Origin: Parelaphostrongylus tenuis
Lineage: Eukaryota > Nematoda > Chromadorea > Rhabditida > Metastrongylidae
Direction of reading: 5' to 3'
Length of the DNA: 64,000 nt
Assembly: GCA_019055375.1 (NCBI GenBank)
Contig: JAHQIW010005587.1
Coordinates: 1 to 64,000 of the forward strand
Shown: positions 8,726 to 19,440 of the stretch, piece by piece
Layout of the letters: every line of letters begins with the position of its first letter
How positions within the stretch are numbered: position 1 is the first letter of the stretch
Translations under genes and position numbers: made by a program
The notes under the pieces: generated by a model
The model's database searches: none
Seen by the model: the letters and a program-made list of their open reading frames with translations, nothing else
Told to the model about the DNA's origin: nothing

Positions 8726-11150
8726 TTTGCTGGTCAGGTTCTTTTCATAGAAGTTTAAGCATTTATTAGAAAGCTCAAATCTCTGACTACAACTATGCAT
8801 TGTTGGTTTTTCAAATCACTATAACGCTGTAGCATTCAGAATAAAATTTCTTTCCCCATTCGTTTTTCGTCTTTATTTTAACCACGCATATAATTCACTG
8901 GAAGCACGAAAAGCATAGAAGCGTGTAGACAATTTTCCGCAGCATCAAAATCTACCTTTTCACCTGGAGTTTTTGGTCGATGTGGTAAGGAAATCTCCCA
9001 TTGAATAACAATATTTTAAGCAAGATTGGTCTCCCTTCCCCCGCTCCGTGAGTTGGCCGCTAAGTAAAGTTGCCGAAAAGGTTTATAGGCGAGCAATGTG
9101 TGAAGGCAAGCCACAGTAACGACTTGTTAGTAAGATGATCGCCTAATTTACCGCGTGACACGTAAGTGATCCACCACTAAAACAGCTACTGCTAGTGCTA
9201 TTTTAATTAGGATTCTTTTGCCGCATCGACCATAAACCTTAGATAGAACGCGTGATTCTGACACAACAGAAAATTTTGTACATGCTGGCATGTTTTTGGG
9301 CTTCCAGCGATCTATACGCATGGTAGAAATGAAGGCGAGATGCAGGTGAGAAATGAAGGTTTTTTTTTTGATGCTACGTGATAAAAGGCTGTTTCAAAAA
9401 ATCGGCATAAAGCAGTTGTAGAAAAAAATTAAGCTTTCGAATAATCACGAAGACTCCGATGGACATCCCCTTTTCAGCGAATGGAATGGGCACAAAAATT
9501 TGTCGCCGCTTAAGATATATGTACCAATTTTTCTTTCACCCTCAAGCATCATTGCTTGGCAGAGGCTTTCACTCAGACTTATATTAACCATTCGACAGCG
9601 CAAATCTCAGCGATCTCAATGATAAGCTTGGTTTTTGAGAAGGACGTTTTAATGTGTTGTCACAGCTAAAAGATTATTGAGTTTCACATTCGACGCCGTG
9701 TCGATCGCGCAGCGCAATTTCCATGTGGCGTCCGGTGAGCGCCAAGTGTAAAATCAATATTTTTTCAGCTGTAACGACAACTCAAGAAGTCTTTTACAAA
9801 ACTAAACATGCCTTTGAAATTTTAAGATTTGCGGTATCCAATAAGTGTGAAAGTCTGAGAAAAGGCTGTGTCTAGCGCAAATTACTCGGGTGTGCAGCGC
9901 AGTATTTTTCTTGCTGCTATAGTTCGCAAAGAGAATTATTTTCAAAGACAAGCACACCATTTAAATTCTCGTTATTTGAACAATCGACTGGTTAACGTCG
10001 ACGGCTTGATGCCAATGTTGCAATATACATGCACATACCCTTGGAAGGCATATGAGCCACATGTGAAGTGCACTTATTTCAGTGCTGCAGTACAATAAGA
10101 AGATTTCTTAGAAAGCCAATAGCGCTATTGAATTTGCCGAGATTTGTGCTATCTAAGGAAATCTGAATTTTTTAAGAAAAAGCTTTGCTCATCAAAAGAT
10201 GCTCATGTGTTAAATAACACATTTTTTCCTATTACAGTGTAATACAAGGGCCTTTCGAAAAATGAAGTATATCTTTCAGTTTTTTAAGAGTTATGCTATC
10301 GAATAACTACTAAAATGTCTAGACCGGACAAAAAATTTTTTATGAAAATATGGGTGCTGATAGTTATAACGCGGGCCCTTCCTACATTTACTCGAGCTAC
10401 ATATTGGAAATACCTCCACATAGACCTCCACCAAAAATGTTTAGTTGTAAAAAATGTGTTTACAAGCTACGTTCTTGCAAGATAGGTGATACAAATGCAG
10501 AATAGCGAATGAAGATTTGTTCATTTTTTCAAGGACGTGCTATTACCGCTGAAAAATGAAGGATTTCAAGAGAAAAATCACTCTTCATGTCAAAACTTTT
10601 GTAAAAAGTTCGCTAGTGATATTTTATTCTTTGTGTAGCGATAGGACAACCTCTGACTTGTAAATTTTATCCATGATCACAATAAGCCACTTATGGCGTC
10701 CAAGCGGCGGGGTAGCATTTTAGGCGTGAATTATGATCGTCTTTTTGTTCTTAACAGCATTCAATGATAAGCTTATAAAAAACCATTTACATTGTCACAA
10801 TCCTAGGATTTTGGGCTATCTAGTAATTAGTAAAACTTTAGAGGCTATTCAATAACTAATAAAACTTAAAAGCCATATTGAAGCCCCACTCGAACAAGTG
10901 AAGAAGATTGAAATTGAAATATAATTTTATTTTCACTGTTGCGACGTAACAAAAAGACCTTTCTACAAATTAACATATGATGAAAAAGGCAGAGATTTAG
11001 GCTTTTAAATATCAAATGTTTGAGAGAAAGCTTTTATTCAATGAGAAAGGCCTTTAAGCAATCGTGTGCTTTAGCTGTTACACGTCGTCCCTTAGGCGTT
11101 AATGAGCGCACCAATTTGGGGTAAAATTGGGACGAATAGGTTTTTTGATG
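8726..11150 (+). repeat. Large dispersed repeat, copy U1
   Basis: Aligns over its whole length with 12360-14810 and, for its first half, with 62430-64000. Shared landmarks include AGAAAGCTCAAATCTC, CTGGAAGCACGAAAAGCAT, CGAATAACTACTAAAATGTC and GCGTTAATGAGCGCACCAAT near the right end. It is built from degenerate sub-units of a few hundred bases sharing an AGCTTTCGAATAA-like box and a GTAACAAAAAGRCCTTT-like box. No coding potential is visible; the open frame at 9868-10098 is not conserved as a frame in U2. Confidence 0.75.
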
Positions 11151-11639
11151 TAGAACGTTTGAATTTTGATGTCAGTGACTTCAAACCTTTATCAAGCGCC
11201 ACTATAGCCGATAACTAATGTGGATGATGCATGAGGTGCTAATGTGGTGAAATCATGGAATGGTCTTTTTTTTACTTCACAGTTATGCAATAGATTCCAT
11301 GAGGTGTTATTTTGTTATAGACTTATATGAAATTAGCTTCTGCGAAGTTCGAAACAAATTTTTTAGTTATTGAGATTTCGCTCCCCATGCAAAGTAGTCG
11401 GAAATATGATTGGTATTACGTAACATCATCGCATCAAGCAGTACGGTATTTTGCTCCCTAAACTGCTGAATGATGAAGGAGAGGGCGACGAAACAAAGCG
11501 TCATAACATAGGTTTTACAAACTCCAGATATCCAGAACTTTTTCCTGCATAAAAAGAAGAGCTTGTAGTTATAGGCAGTGGCGTGCAAATTCTTATATCC
11601 TTTATCTAGATCACCCTAGACGTATCATTCGTGATATAC
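11151..11639. other. Unassigned sequence between repeats
   Basis: No recognisable gene, RNA or repeat. The minus frame at 11367-11588 is not supported by anything else. Confidence 0.45.
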
Positions 11640-12360
11640 CACCAGCCACTGCGCTCTCACGCGATGTGCAGTTTTGATGACAAGTGGTAGTGGCACAGTA
11701 CATCGAAAAGAATGTCACTTATTCGGTGCTCCTCCACGATGTCTCACACAGTTTACCTAATCTCTTGCAAAGCGTGTAGCGATAAATATATTGGCCAGAC
11801 GGGTAGGGCGCTCTATTCCCGCATAGTAGAGGAACACCTAGTCTGACAAACGTCGCAATAGACGAAACACTCCTCTAGGGACACATAGAACACAAAAATA
11901 CGATGAGTAGATTTTCATATCGAAGTCACCATTCTTGCGCAGGAACATAAAACATCAGCGCGAAAGATTTTGGGAGCACTCTGGATTAACACGACCAGTC
12001 CAACAACAGCGAGGAAGAGTGCCTCGTTATCACTGGTGATAAGAGTCAGTATATAAGGCTGTTGTTTTGATGGGCAGGGTACATTACGAGCCTATGTGAT
12101 ATCCTTCCTGTGATCTCCACTTGAATCATTCAGTGGAGCACATACAAAAAAGCGGTAAATATGTTTAAAGTTGATTTTATGCTTGATGTGATTGAATTTT
12201 AGATCTGGTAATTTTTTCTAAAGGAGTATTGGGGGTGTTTGATTGATTGGATTGCAAACAATTTGACCTTTCCAGGCTCTGAAGAAGGCCAACTGTCGAT
12301 ACGTCAGCCGTTGAATAAAGATTAATGTAACACCTCGTGTTTGGCTTAGAGAAGAAATTA
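11640..12360 (+). mobile_element. Penelope-like element fragment (GIY-YIG and end)
   Basis: YLISCKACSDKYIGQTGRAL at about 11755-11815 is the start of the GIY-YIG endonuclease of a PLE. EVTILAQEHKTSARKILGALW follows at about 11925-11990, with stops between. The terminal region with a decayed hammerhead is at 12275-12309, and GTTGAATAAAGATTAATGTA ends the element just before repeat copy U2. Reverse transcriptase is absent. Confidence 0.75.
12275..12309 (+). ncRNA. Hammerhead motif, PLE type, one core change
   Basis: GGCT and AGCC can form helix I, CTGAAGA fits the CTGANGA consensus, and ACGT forms helix III. The GAAA box reads GATA, which should abolish cleavage. Confidence 0.45.
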
Positions 12361-14810
12361 GGAATTGAAAGCTTCTAAGTTGATCTCACTTGCAGGTCAG
12401 GATCTTTTCATATAAGTTTCACTAATTATTAGAAAGCTCAAATCTCCAACCATAACTATGCTTTGGCGGTTTTTCAGCTCATTTTTTTTTATAACGTTGT
12501 AGTATGCAAAATTGAGATTTCGTTCATCATTCGTTTCTCGCTTTCATTTTTACCACGCGTTTAATTCGCTGGAAGCGCGAAAAGCATATCAGCATGTAGA
12601 CAATTTCCGTTGCATCAGAATCTACGTTTTCACTCAAAGTTTCTGCCGTTGTGGTGAAGAAATCCCCACTTGAATAACAATTTTCCAAACGATATCGGTC
12701 CCCCTTTCCCCGCTTCGTGAGTTGGTCGCTAAGCAAAGTCGCCGAAAAGGTCCATAGCTGAGTAAAATATGAAGGCAAGCTAGAGTAACGGCTTGTTAGT
12801 ATGATAGTCACCTGATCTACCGCGTAACTTGCAAGTGATCGACCAGACTATGCGCTCAAACTGCGACTACTATTGTTATCTTGATGAGGATTCTTTTACC
12901 GCATCGGCATAAACTCTAGATAAGAAGCGTGATTTTGATACAACGGAAAATTTTTTACATGCTGACATGCTTTCGTGCTTCCAGCGATCCATACGCGTGG
13001 TAAAGGTGAAGGCGAAATGCGAGTGAAAAACGAAATTCATTTCTATATGCTACAGCGTGATAAAAAAAGTGTTTCTAGAACCGAAGAGGCATAGTTCTAA
13101 GCAAAAATCTGAGGTTTCGCATAAGCACAAAGACTCCTATGAGAATCTCCTGTTCAGCGAATAGAATAGACCCAAAGATTCGTTGCCGCTCAACATATAA
13201 ATACCAATTTCACTTTCACACTCAAGCATCTTTCGCCATTCGATAGCACATGTCTTATCGGTCTCAATGATAAGCTTGGTCTTTGAGAAGGACGTTAATA
13301 TGTTGTTACAGCTAAAAGATTTTTGAGTTTTCGCACTCGGCCCCGTGTCAATCGTGCAGTGCAATTTACATGTGACATCCGGTGCGCGCCGAGTGTAAGA
13401 CTCAATATTTTCTGGCTGTAACAATAAACGAAGAAGTCTTTCCCAAAAACTCAGCATGTAATTGTTTTCTTGAGATTTGCGCTGTTGAATGTGTGTGAAA
13501 GTCTGAGAAAAAAGCCGTGTCTAGCGAAAAATACTCAGATATGCAACGCAGTGCTTTTTCCTGTTGCCATAGCTCGCAAAGAGAATTTTTCAAAGACAAA
13601 CACACCACTGAAATCCTCGATATTTGAACAATGAATGGCTGTTGAACGGCGACGGCTTGATGTCAATCTTGAAATACAGATGCACATACCCGTGGAAGGC
13701 AAATGCGCCACATGTGAAATGCGATCTCAATTACAATGTTGCAGCACAATAAGGAGATTTCTTGGAAACAAACAACACTATTAAATTGGCCGAGGTTTGT
13801 ATTATCTAAGAGCTTCTGAATATTTGAGGAAAAGCTTTGCTCATCAAAAGATGCTCGAGTGTTTAATAACAATTTCGTCTTCCTGTTACAGTGTAACATT
13901 GGACCTCTCAAAAATAAAGTACACCATCCAGTTTTTCGAGATTTAAGCTTTCGAATAACTACTAAAATGTCTAAAAAGCAAAAAACACTCTTTTAAAAAT
14001 ATATGGGTACTCATAGAGGAAGTATTGTATCATATGCAATAGAAGGCACTCTTTTCCTACATTCACTCATAGAGCTACATATTAGAAAATACTCCACATA
14101 GACCTCTATCACAAACGTTTAGTTGTAAAAGATCTGTTTTAAGCCTACGTTCTTGCAAGACAGACTATACAAATGCAGAATAGCGGGTTAAAAGTTTGCT
14201 TATCTTATACAAGATGTGGTATTAATGCTGGAAAGTGAAGGATTTCAAGAGAAAAAATCATGCCTCATATCAGAAACCTTTGTAAAGGGTTCATTAGTAA
14301 TATCCCATTCTTTGTACAACGACAAGACATCTCTGACGTATGAATCTCATCTATAATCACCAATAAAACACTTATGACGTTCAAGCGGAGCGGTAGCATT
14401 TTAGGCGTGAATTATGATCTATTTTTGCTCTTACAGCGTCCTATGATGAGCTTTTAAAAGACGTTCAAACTATCAAAATCCACGAAATTTGGGCTATCTA
14501 ATAACTGTTAAAACTTTATTGATAAGCCATATCGAAGCCCCAGTTGAACAAATGAAGAAAATTGAGAGTGAAACGTAATTTTGTTTTCATTTCTACAACG
14601 TAACAAAAAGATCTTTTCAAAAGGTAAACATATCCTTGAAATCACAAAGATTCAAGCTTTTGAATATTTATTGAATGCTTGAGAGAAAACTCATATTCAG
14701 CGAGGTAGGCCTTCAAACAGTCATGTGCTTTAGCTGGTACACATCATCCCCTAGGCGTTAACGAGCGCACCAATTTGAGGTATGATTAGAACGAATAAGC
14801 GTCGCTTGTT
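12361..14810 (+). repeat. Large dispersed repeat, copy U2
   Basis: Direct copy of 8726-11150, offset by about 3.66 kb, with the same order of blocks and roughly four in five bases alike by eye. Both copies follow a PLE end of the same type, so PLE end plus repeat was probably duplicated as one unit. Ends at GCGTTAACGAGCGCACCAAT, about 14750-14780. Confidence 0.75.
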
Positions 14811-15157
14811 CGCTCTCTTCCACGGCGTTTCACAGTATATTTTTGGTTCCTATCCATTTTCTTTTACTTCAGTATACGCCATTTCACTAATTCACGCGAC
14901 ATCCTACATCGTAGCACCGTAACACACGAGATCCATCAATTTTTTTTTACCACTATATTCAACAATCTGTAACTTCTAACGATACATCTGACATAACATA
15001 TTTAGATATGATATATGTGAATTGAATATATCATCAATGATACTATTTGAATAACACAATAATACATTACAATACAGTATAAATACAATGAATACTTCTA
15101 CAGTATCCATTTGATGATTACGAATAGCAAGTACGTAGATTTGCAAAGGTGACAGCT
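14811..15157. other. AT-rich unassigned sequence
   Basis: Very AT-rich with short palindromic runs (ATATGATATATG and similar). Nothing identifiable. Confidence 0.5.
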
Positions 15158-15345
15158 CTAATGTGCAAAATTACAACATTCTACGCAGAAATGCATTTTA
15201 CATTGATTACATTCAATTAGTGTTTTAGTATGGTTTCGAGCATACTGAGAGCCTTTGTCGAACAACAGCTTTTCATAGCATTCAGCACAATGGTGACGTT
15301 GTTTGTATGAATTCACTTCGACAATACGGCTAGTTTTCGTTGAAA
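15158..15345 (-). pseudogene. Possible piggyBac-type Cys-rich C-terminal fragment
   Basis: The minus frame contains HHCAECYEKL ... IECNQCKMHFCVECCNFAH, that is C-x2-C, C-x2-C, C-x2-C with a terminal Cys/His pair. This spacing resembles the zinc-binding tail of piggyBac-family transposases. No DDD catalytic domain could be read upstream on the same strand, so at best this is a remnant. Another RING or zinc-ribbon protein cannot be excluded. Confidence 0.35.
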
Positions 15346-16212
15346 GTAAAGGTCTCCCAAATATCTCGCACATATAGCCTCTTAGAACGTGATTATTCAA
15401 TTCGTCCTACGCAGGCAGTTCATTCTATGGGCATTCGGCATATAAATGTCACTCTTGCTGTGTAGTTTATTGATATTCGCAATCAACAAGTAGATATTCC
15501 AAGTATTTTCTGTATTTTTGCTGTATTTTATTGTATTTTTGTATTGCTTGGATTGTACTAATGTAGCGTAGAGAATCTCGGCTGCACGTGAAGACATCTA
15601 GCATGATTGGATACATGGATAATCATAATCTGCAAGTTGGTCTGCGTGTGTGTAGCACATGCACAATGGTACTAATAAGACTAATCATGAGCACGTTAAT
15701 CCACCTCTCTGTCATCAACAAGTCCAGGAAAAAATTGATTGGTTTGCTAATTTACAAAGGTTATAAGTTATGAAACAAATGCATGTGAGCACTGTTTTCA
15801 AAGCGAAATGTAGCAAGAATTGAAACCCGTTTTCAAGAAAGAGCAAGAAGATAATTCACATCGATCAACGCACAATGGCTGATACCCCGATCTTTCCTGT
15901 ACACATTTCGTAATAGTGATGATGTGATATATGTATCTGTAATTGTATCACGTGTAAGGGGGCCTTTTTTCATAGCTTTATTCTTCTTTTACAAAATTTG
16001 TCCAAGAACCAAAACCTTTTTCTGGCCTATCCATGAGGTCAATAATTTGATGTATTTTGATGACCGCTTATAGATACCAGCTAACGGAATGTTGAAGATA
16101 AGTTGATAGAAACTGATCCGTCTCATTGACTAATATTCAAATTGCTATAAGTATTCAGTATAGTGTGGAAAATGTTCGAAACCTTACTGAGGTCGTTACG
16201 TCAGAACCATAT
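15346..16212. other. Unassigned sequence
   Basis: Open frames on both strands near 15400-15770 show no recognisable domain. No repeat recognised. Confidence 0.45.
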
Positions 16213-16400
16213 GTACGTTTCGGAGATGTCGCGCCTCTCATCATTGACCCACGCCCCACACTGAGCCATACTTTATAGCAGGGATAAGGAGACGCAAGTG
16301 GTGATAGCACATGTTTGTTATTACCACTTTTTTAGGGATCAGTGTGGGTGGGGTGTGGGCCACAGACGGGGGGGGGCGGGGGGAAGGACGATGCATCTGA
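16213..16400. repeat. Diverged foldback repeat, type 2, with G-run
   Basis: TGACCCACGCCCCACACTGA and GATAAGGAGACGCAAGTGGTG resemble the arm of the compound inverted repeat at 31236-31780. CAGTGTGGGTGGGG at about 16340 is the inverted partner. The right part ends in a G-rich run of about 20 bases (16370-16384). Confidence 0.5.
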
Positions 16401-17355
16401 AACGCACATGGCTCTGGAGTAATAACCTAGGTAACTCTCTCCGAAAATTTTTGCAGGCTATATTGAATGTTTAGAGAGAGGTCAAACTTTGTCAACTTTT
16501 ACGATAGTATGAGCGTACTTTATGAAGTATGGATTTAATTCAAAGCGTTTCGTCATTCTCTAACAGGAACGATTACTAACATGGTTGCAAACTTAGTCCT
16601 CCAAAAAACGGTGAACAATTGAAGCTCTCTCTTGCTCTTTCTAGGGGCCTTTCATGAGACTTACGGCTGTTCCACAAAGATAACTAGTCTAGAAGATTCA
16701 AACGCCTTTCATTTTAAATTACACTTATCATGTGGCGGCTACGGTAAAACATCACAATGAACGAGCTGTTAGTAACCTTTTTAAGTTCACCAATCGACTT
16801 CGACAGCGTATGTGGCAATTTTCTTAACATGAAAACGGACTTGTTCATGATAATTTAATAGAATACAAGCTCAGCTTGCCTCAATATATGTAATCAGGCT
16901 ATCGGTCTATTGCTTATCAATACTCATTTTATAAAGTCCAGTAAGACTTTTTTTTCTAATTGCAGTGCCGCTGTCGTACTATTACTCATACTATTTTGGT
17001 TTTAGTTAAATTGCTATATAATATTTTGCTGCTTATTATTAGTGTTACATAATATCTGCTCTCGTCCTTAAGGTCTTTTTTGACTATTTACTTCATGTAC
17101 TCCATGACCAATAAGGAAAGTGTGATGGGAGCGTTTTCTCAAAGTAGCAGGGAGAGTTCTCCTAGTCATTTTTTGTTCGTGAATTCTCTGGCTGGAAAAA
17201 CTCTGAATCCGAGCGCATCACAACGTTCTCTGGAAGCATTTATCTTCATTAGTGTTATTATTCGGCGCAAAAACATCAGAATATTGCTACTGCAATACTT
17301 TAACATATATCGGTTGATTGAAGATATTTGTCTCAAAACATATCACAGCTCAATT
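16401..17355. other. Downstream flank of gene copy B
   Basis: No independent gene seen. The plus-strand frames at 17080-17533 are antisense to the last exon of copy B and its 3' flank. Confidence 0.5.
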
Positions 17356-17698
17356 TCAGTTTCCACCGATAGTGGCCCGTGCCGAGATGAAATGCTGTCC
17401 AAATAGACCCGGTGCTAACATTCGAACCGCCCTGTCCACTGCACTTTGCCACGTCATTCTAGACCAATTTGCCATGATAATCTTCGTACTCTACAAAGAA
17501 TTTTCAAAAACCAAGTTGCTTGAATGTAAGTAATTTTAACCAAGAGAGTTCCTGAAATTGTCAAGTGTGTGCCGTTAATAGACATGGTCGCCATGGGGGG
17601 CATATGCATATTACACGCTCCATTCTGTCTAATCATTATAGTGCAAACTCCTGTCACCGTGTTGCCGACGATTACGCAGTAGGTCGCATCCATTCATG

Positions 17699-17710
17699 GG
17701 GGGGGGGGGC
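17699..17710. repeat. Poly-G run
   Basis: A homopolymer of about 12 G immediately upstream (minus-strand sense) of exon 4 of copy B. Confidence 0.8.
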
Positions 17711-18065
17711 ATTTCTGTAAGACGCTATTTGTCAGATACACGCTTTTCTATAACTAGAAAAATTGAAGGAATCAAAAACAATTCTGGCCACTGGTTTTCT
17801 GTAGTTTTCAAGACCCTTTAAACTATTGGCTGTCATATTAGATACTTCGTCATCATCAGAAGGAGAAAAAACTACAAAATAGTCTAGCTTTGAAGGCTTC
17901 AATATCAGTACCATTAAGATAGCTTTTCTTACACTTTAACTATTTTCTGATATTTCTTTAGAAATTGTTTATTTCAACAAGAATAGTAAGCATCACTTTT
18001 CGGAACGATAAACAAGTTTTTTGTTTTTCAATGCCTGTTACACCTCTGCTTACAAATTTTTAATA

Positions 18066-18443
18066 CGTTGGGGAAGAAGTTCTGATAAAATGCTTATAAC
18101 TTTTTGAAGTGTCGAATATTTTTTGTGCTGTTGGGCTCGTTTGAAAGCCCGTCATCTCCCGCGTTGATTGGTATATAATTTATCTACTTATGCTGGGACG
18201 GAGTTAACAAACGAGCAAATTAGTTTGGTGATGATGTACGAATGGCTGTTGGGCTCAAATGCGACGGTGGCAACTAAATGCATCAAACCAATAGTAAGCG
18301 GAATCGATCTTTTGCCGGAGAAGTGGCTGAAAGTGCTCAAAGTTGGAGGGGAGTAGTTTGACTATCAGTTTCGTCTTTGTTCGGGTGTAATAGGTGCATA
18401 AGTAAATGTTCTGCAATCATTTTTCAGAAATTTATCCCCAACC
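18066..18443 (+). mobile_element. Internally deleted mariner in intron of copy B
   Basis: A 378-bp element with inverted ends (GTTGGGGAAGAAGTTCTGA at the left, TCAGAAATTTATCCCCAACC at the right) flanked by TA (18064-18065 and 18444-18445). The plus-strand frame 18168-18356 joins an N-terminal mariner helix-turn-helix segment (NEQISLVMMYEWLLGSNATV) directly to the transposase C-terminus (VSGIDLLPEKWLKVLKVGGE, then stop). The catalytic domain is deleted. The frame is intact across the fusion. It is a different mariner lineage from 5716-6305, and it ends 32 bp from exon 3 of copy B. Confidence 0.8.
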
Positions 18444-19219
18444 TATTATATGCTTGCTTAATAGTGAAGACTCACGCATCACTTCTGGGCTAGTAATCAC
18501 AAGGCAGTTCATCGGTGTAAAGTCAATTTCAACAGTAACTTGACTTGAAATTGTTGAGGTTACAGCATCGGGTAGAAGAGCGCTGCGAATTCGGCGTTCG
18601 AGAGCAGAAGAACAAATTTCTTCATTTGTTGGTGAAGTTCTTCTGAAAATGTTCTTGATCAAGTTACGTAAAAGTCCTTAAGCATGGAAGTACTGTAAGC
18701 CTGAGGTGTTGTCAAAAACTGCAGCTTTCCTCATACGCCTTTCTTGAATGCGGCAAGAACTTGGAATCTGAGATTTGTAAACTAAGTTTTTTGCATTACA
18801 AGACCTGCACAAATTCCCTGGCGCCCGCCTCGTTGAAATACCAAACTCCCGAACAGCATTCAGTGCGCTAGTGTAAATCATGGCAACAGGCAAAGTTGTT
18901 AAGCCTGTGACGGTGAAGGTCACATTGCTCGCCGTAATTGAAACTCGTAGCTCATTTAGTGAAAAATCAAAAATGGATCACTATATCAAATAATTTATGA
19001 TGAAAAAACCCCCTTTCTCATTCGAAACTCAACATTATCATAGAAGGCTCTAACTATATGTCTATTGAGTAATGACAATGCTTTGGATATATTGATTCTC
19101 TTCAGAGTTTACGAACTCTTTGAAAGATTGGAAATATCTCTACCATAGTAAATTTACTCACTTTCAGCTGATAAATATGATTATTTTGTAGATCCAACTG
19201 AGAGAAAAATTGTAACTTT

Positions 19220-19440
19220 TTGCATCGTACGATTCAGAGTGTAACGACGACTTTAGCACTCAGTATCTACCATTGCCTTGACAACTTTTCAACTTCCAGG
19301 ATTAACAAAGATGTCTGCTTTTTAATCCGAAGAGAAATCCACCAGAGCAAATCTGTGAAAGGACCTACTAATGCGAAGCACACAGGAACGGTGTTAAATG
19401 CATGTGAAATGTTGAACAACGAAAAGTAGAGCTTCCTTTT
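19220..19440 (-). promoter_or_regulatory. Conserved upstream block of gene copy B
   Basis: Aligns with 61300-61510, which lies at the same relative place upstream of the signal-peptide exon of gene copy D (shared ACACAGGAACGGTG and TCAACTT/CAACTTTTC blocks). It may be promoter or simply duplicated flank. The short open frames on both strands here are probably incidental. Confidence 0.4.

Larger units (their letters stand above)
17356..18930 (-). pseudogene. Secreted-protein family copy B, damaged
   Basis: Minus-strand copy of the five-exon family. Exon 2 (about 18785-18930) reads NVTFTVTGLTTLPVAMIYT, then loses frame, and its donor has mutated. Exon 3 (about 18476-18612) reads RSALLPDAVTSTISSQVTVE and ends at a GTGAGT donor. 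Exon 4 (about 17550-17686) is open: YCVIVGNTVTGVCT, CNMHMPPM and INGTHLTISGTLL. Exon 5 (17356-17490, 135 bp) is open from TKIIMANWSRM to ATIGGN and stop. The signal-peptide exon is missing although its upstream flank survives at 19220-19440. Intron 3 carries the mariner derivative at 18066-18443. The intact 3' exons suggest late inactivation or gene conversion. Function unknown. Confidence 0.75.

Noticed and set aside
10900..11130. Possible terminal inverted repeat of the large repeat U1
   Set aside because: The similar boxes are in direct orientation and belong to the internal sub-units, not to inverted ends.
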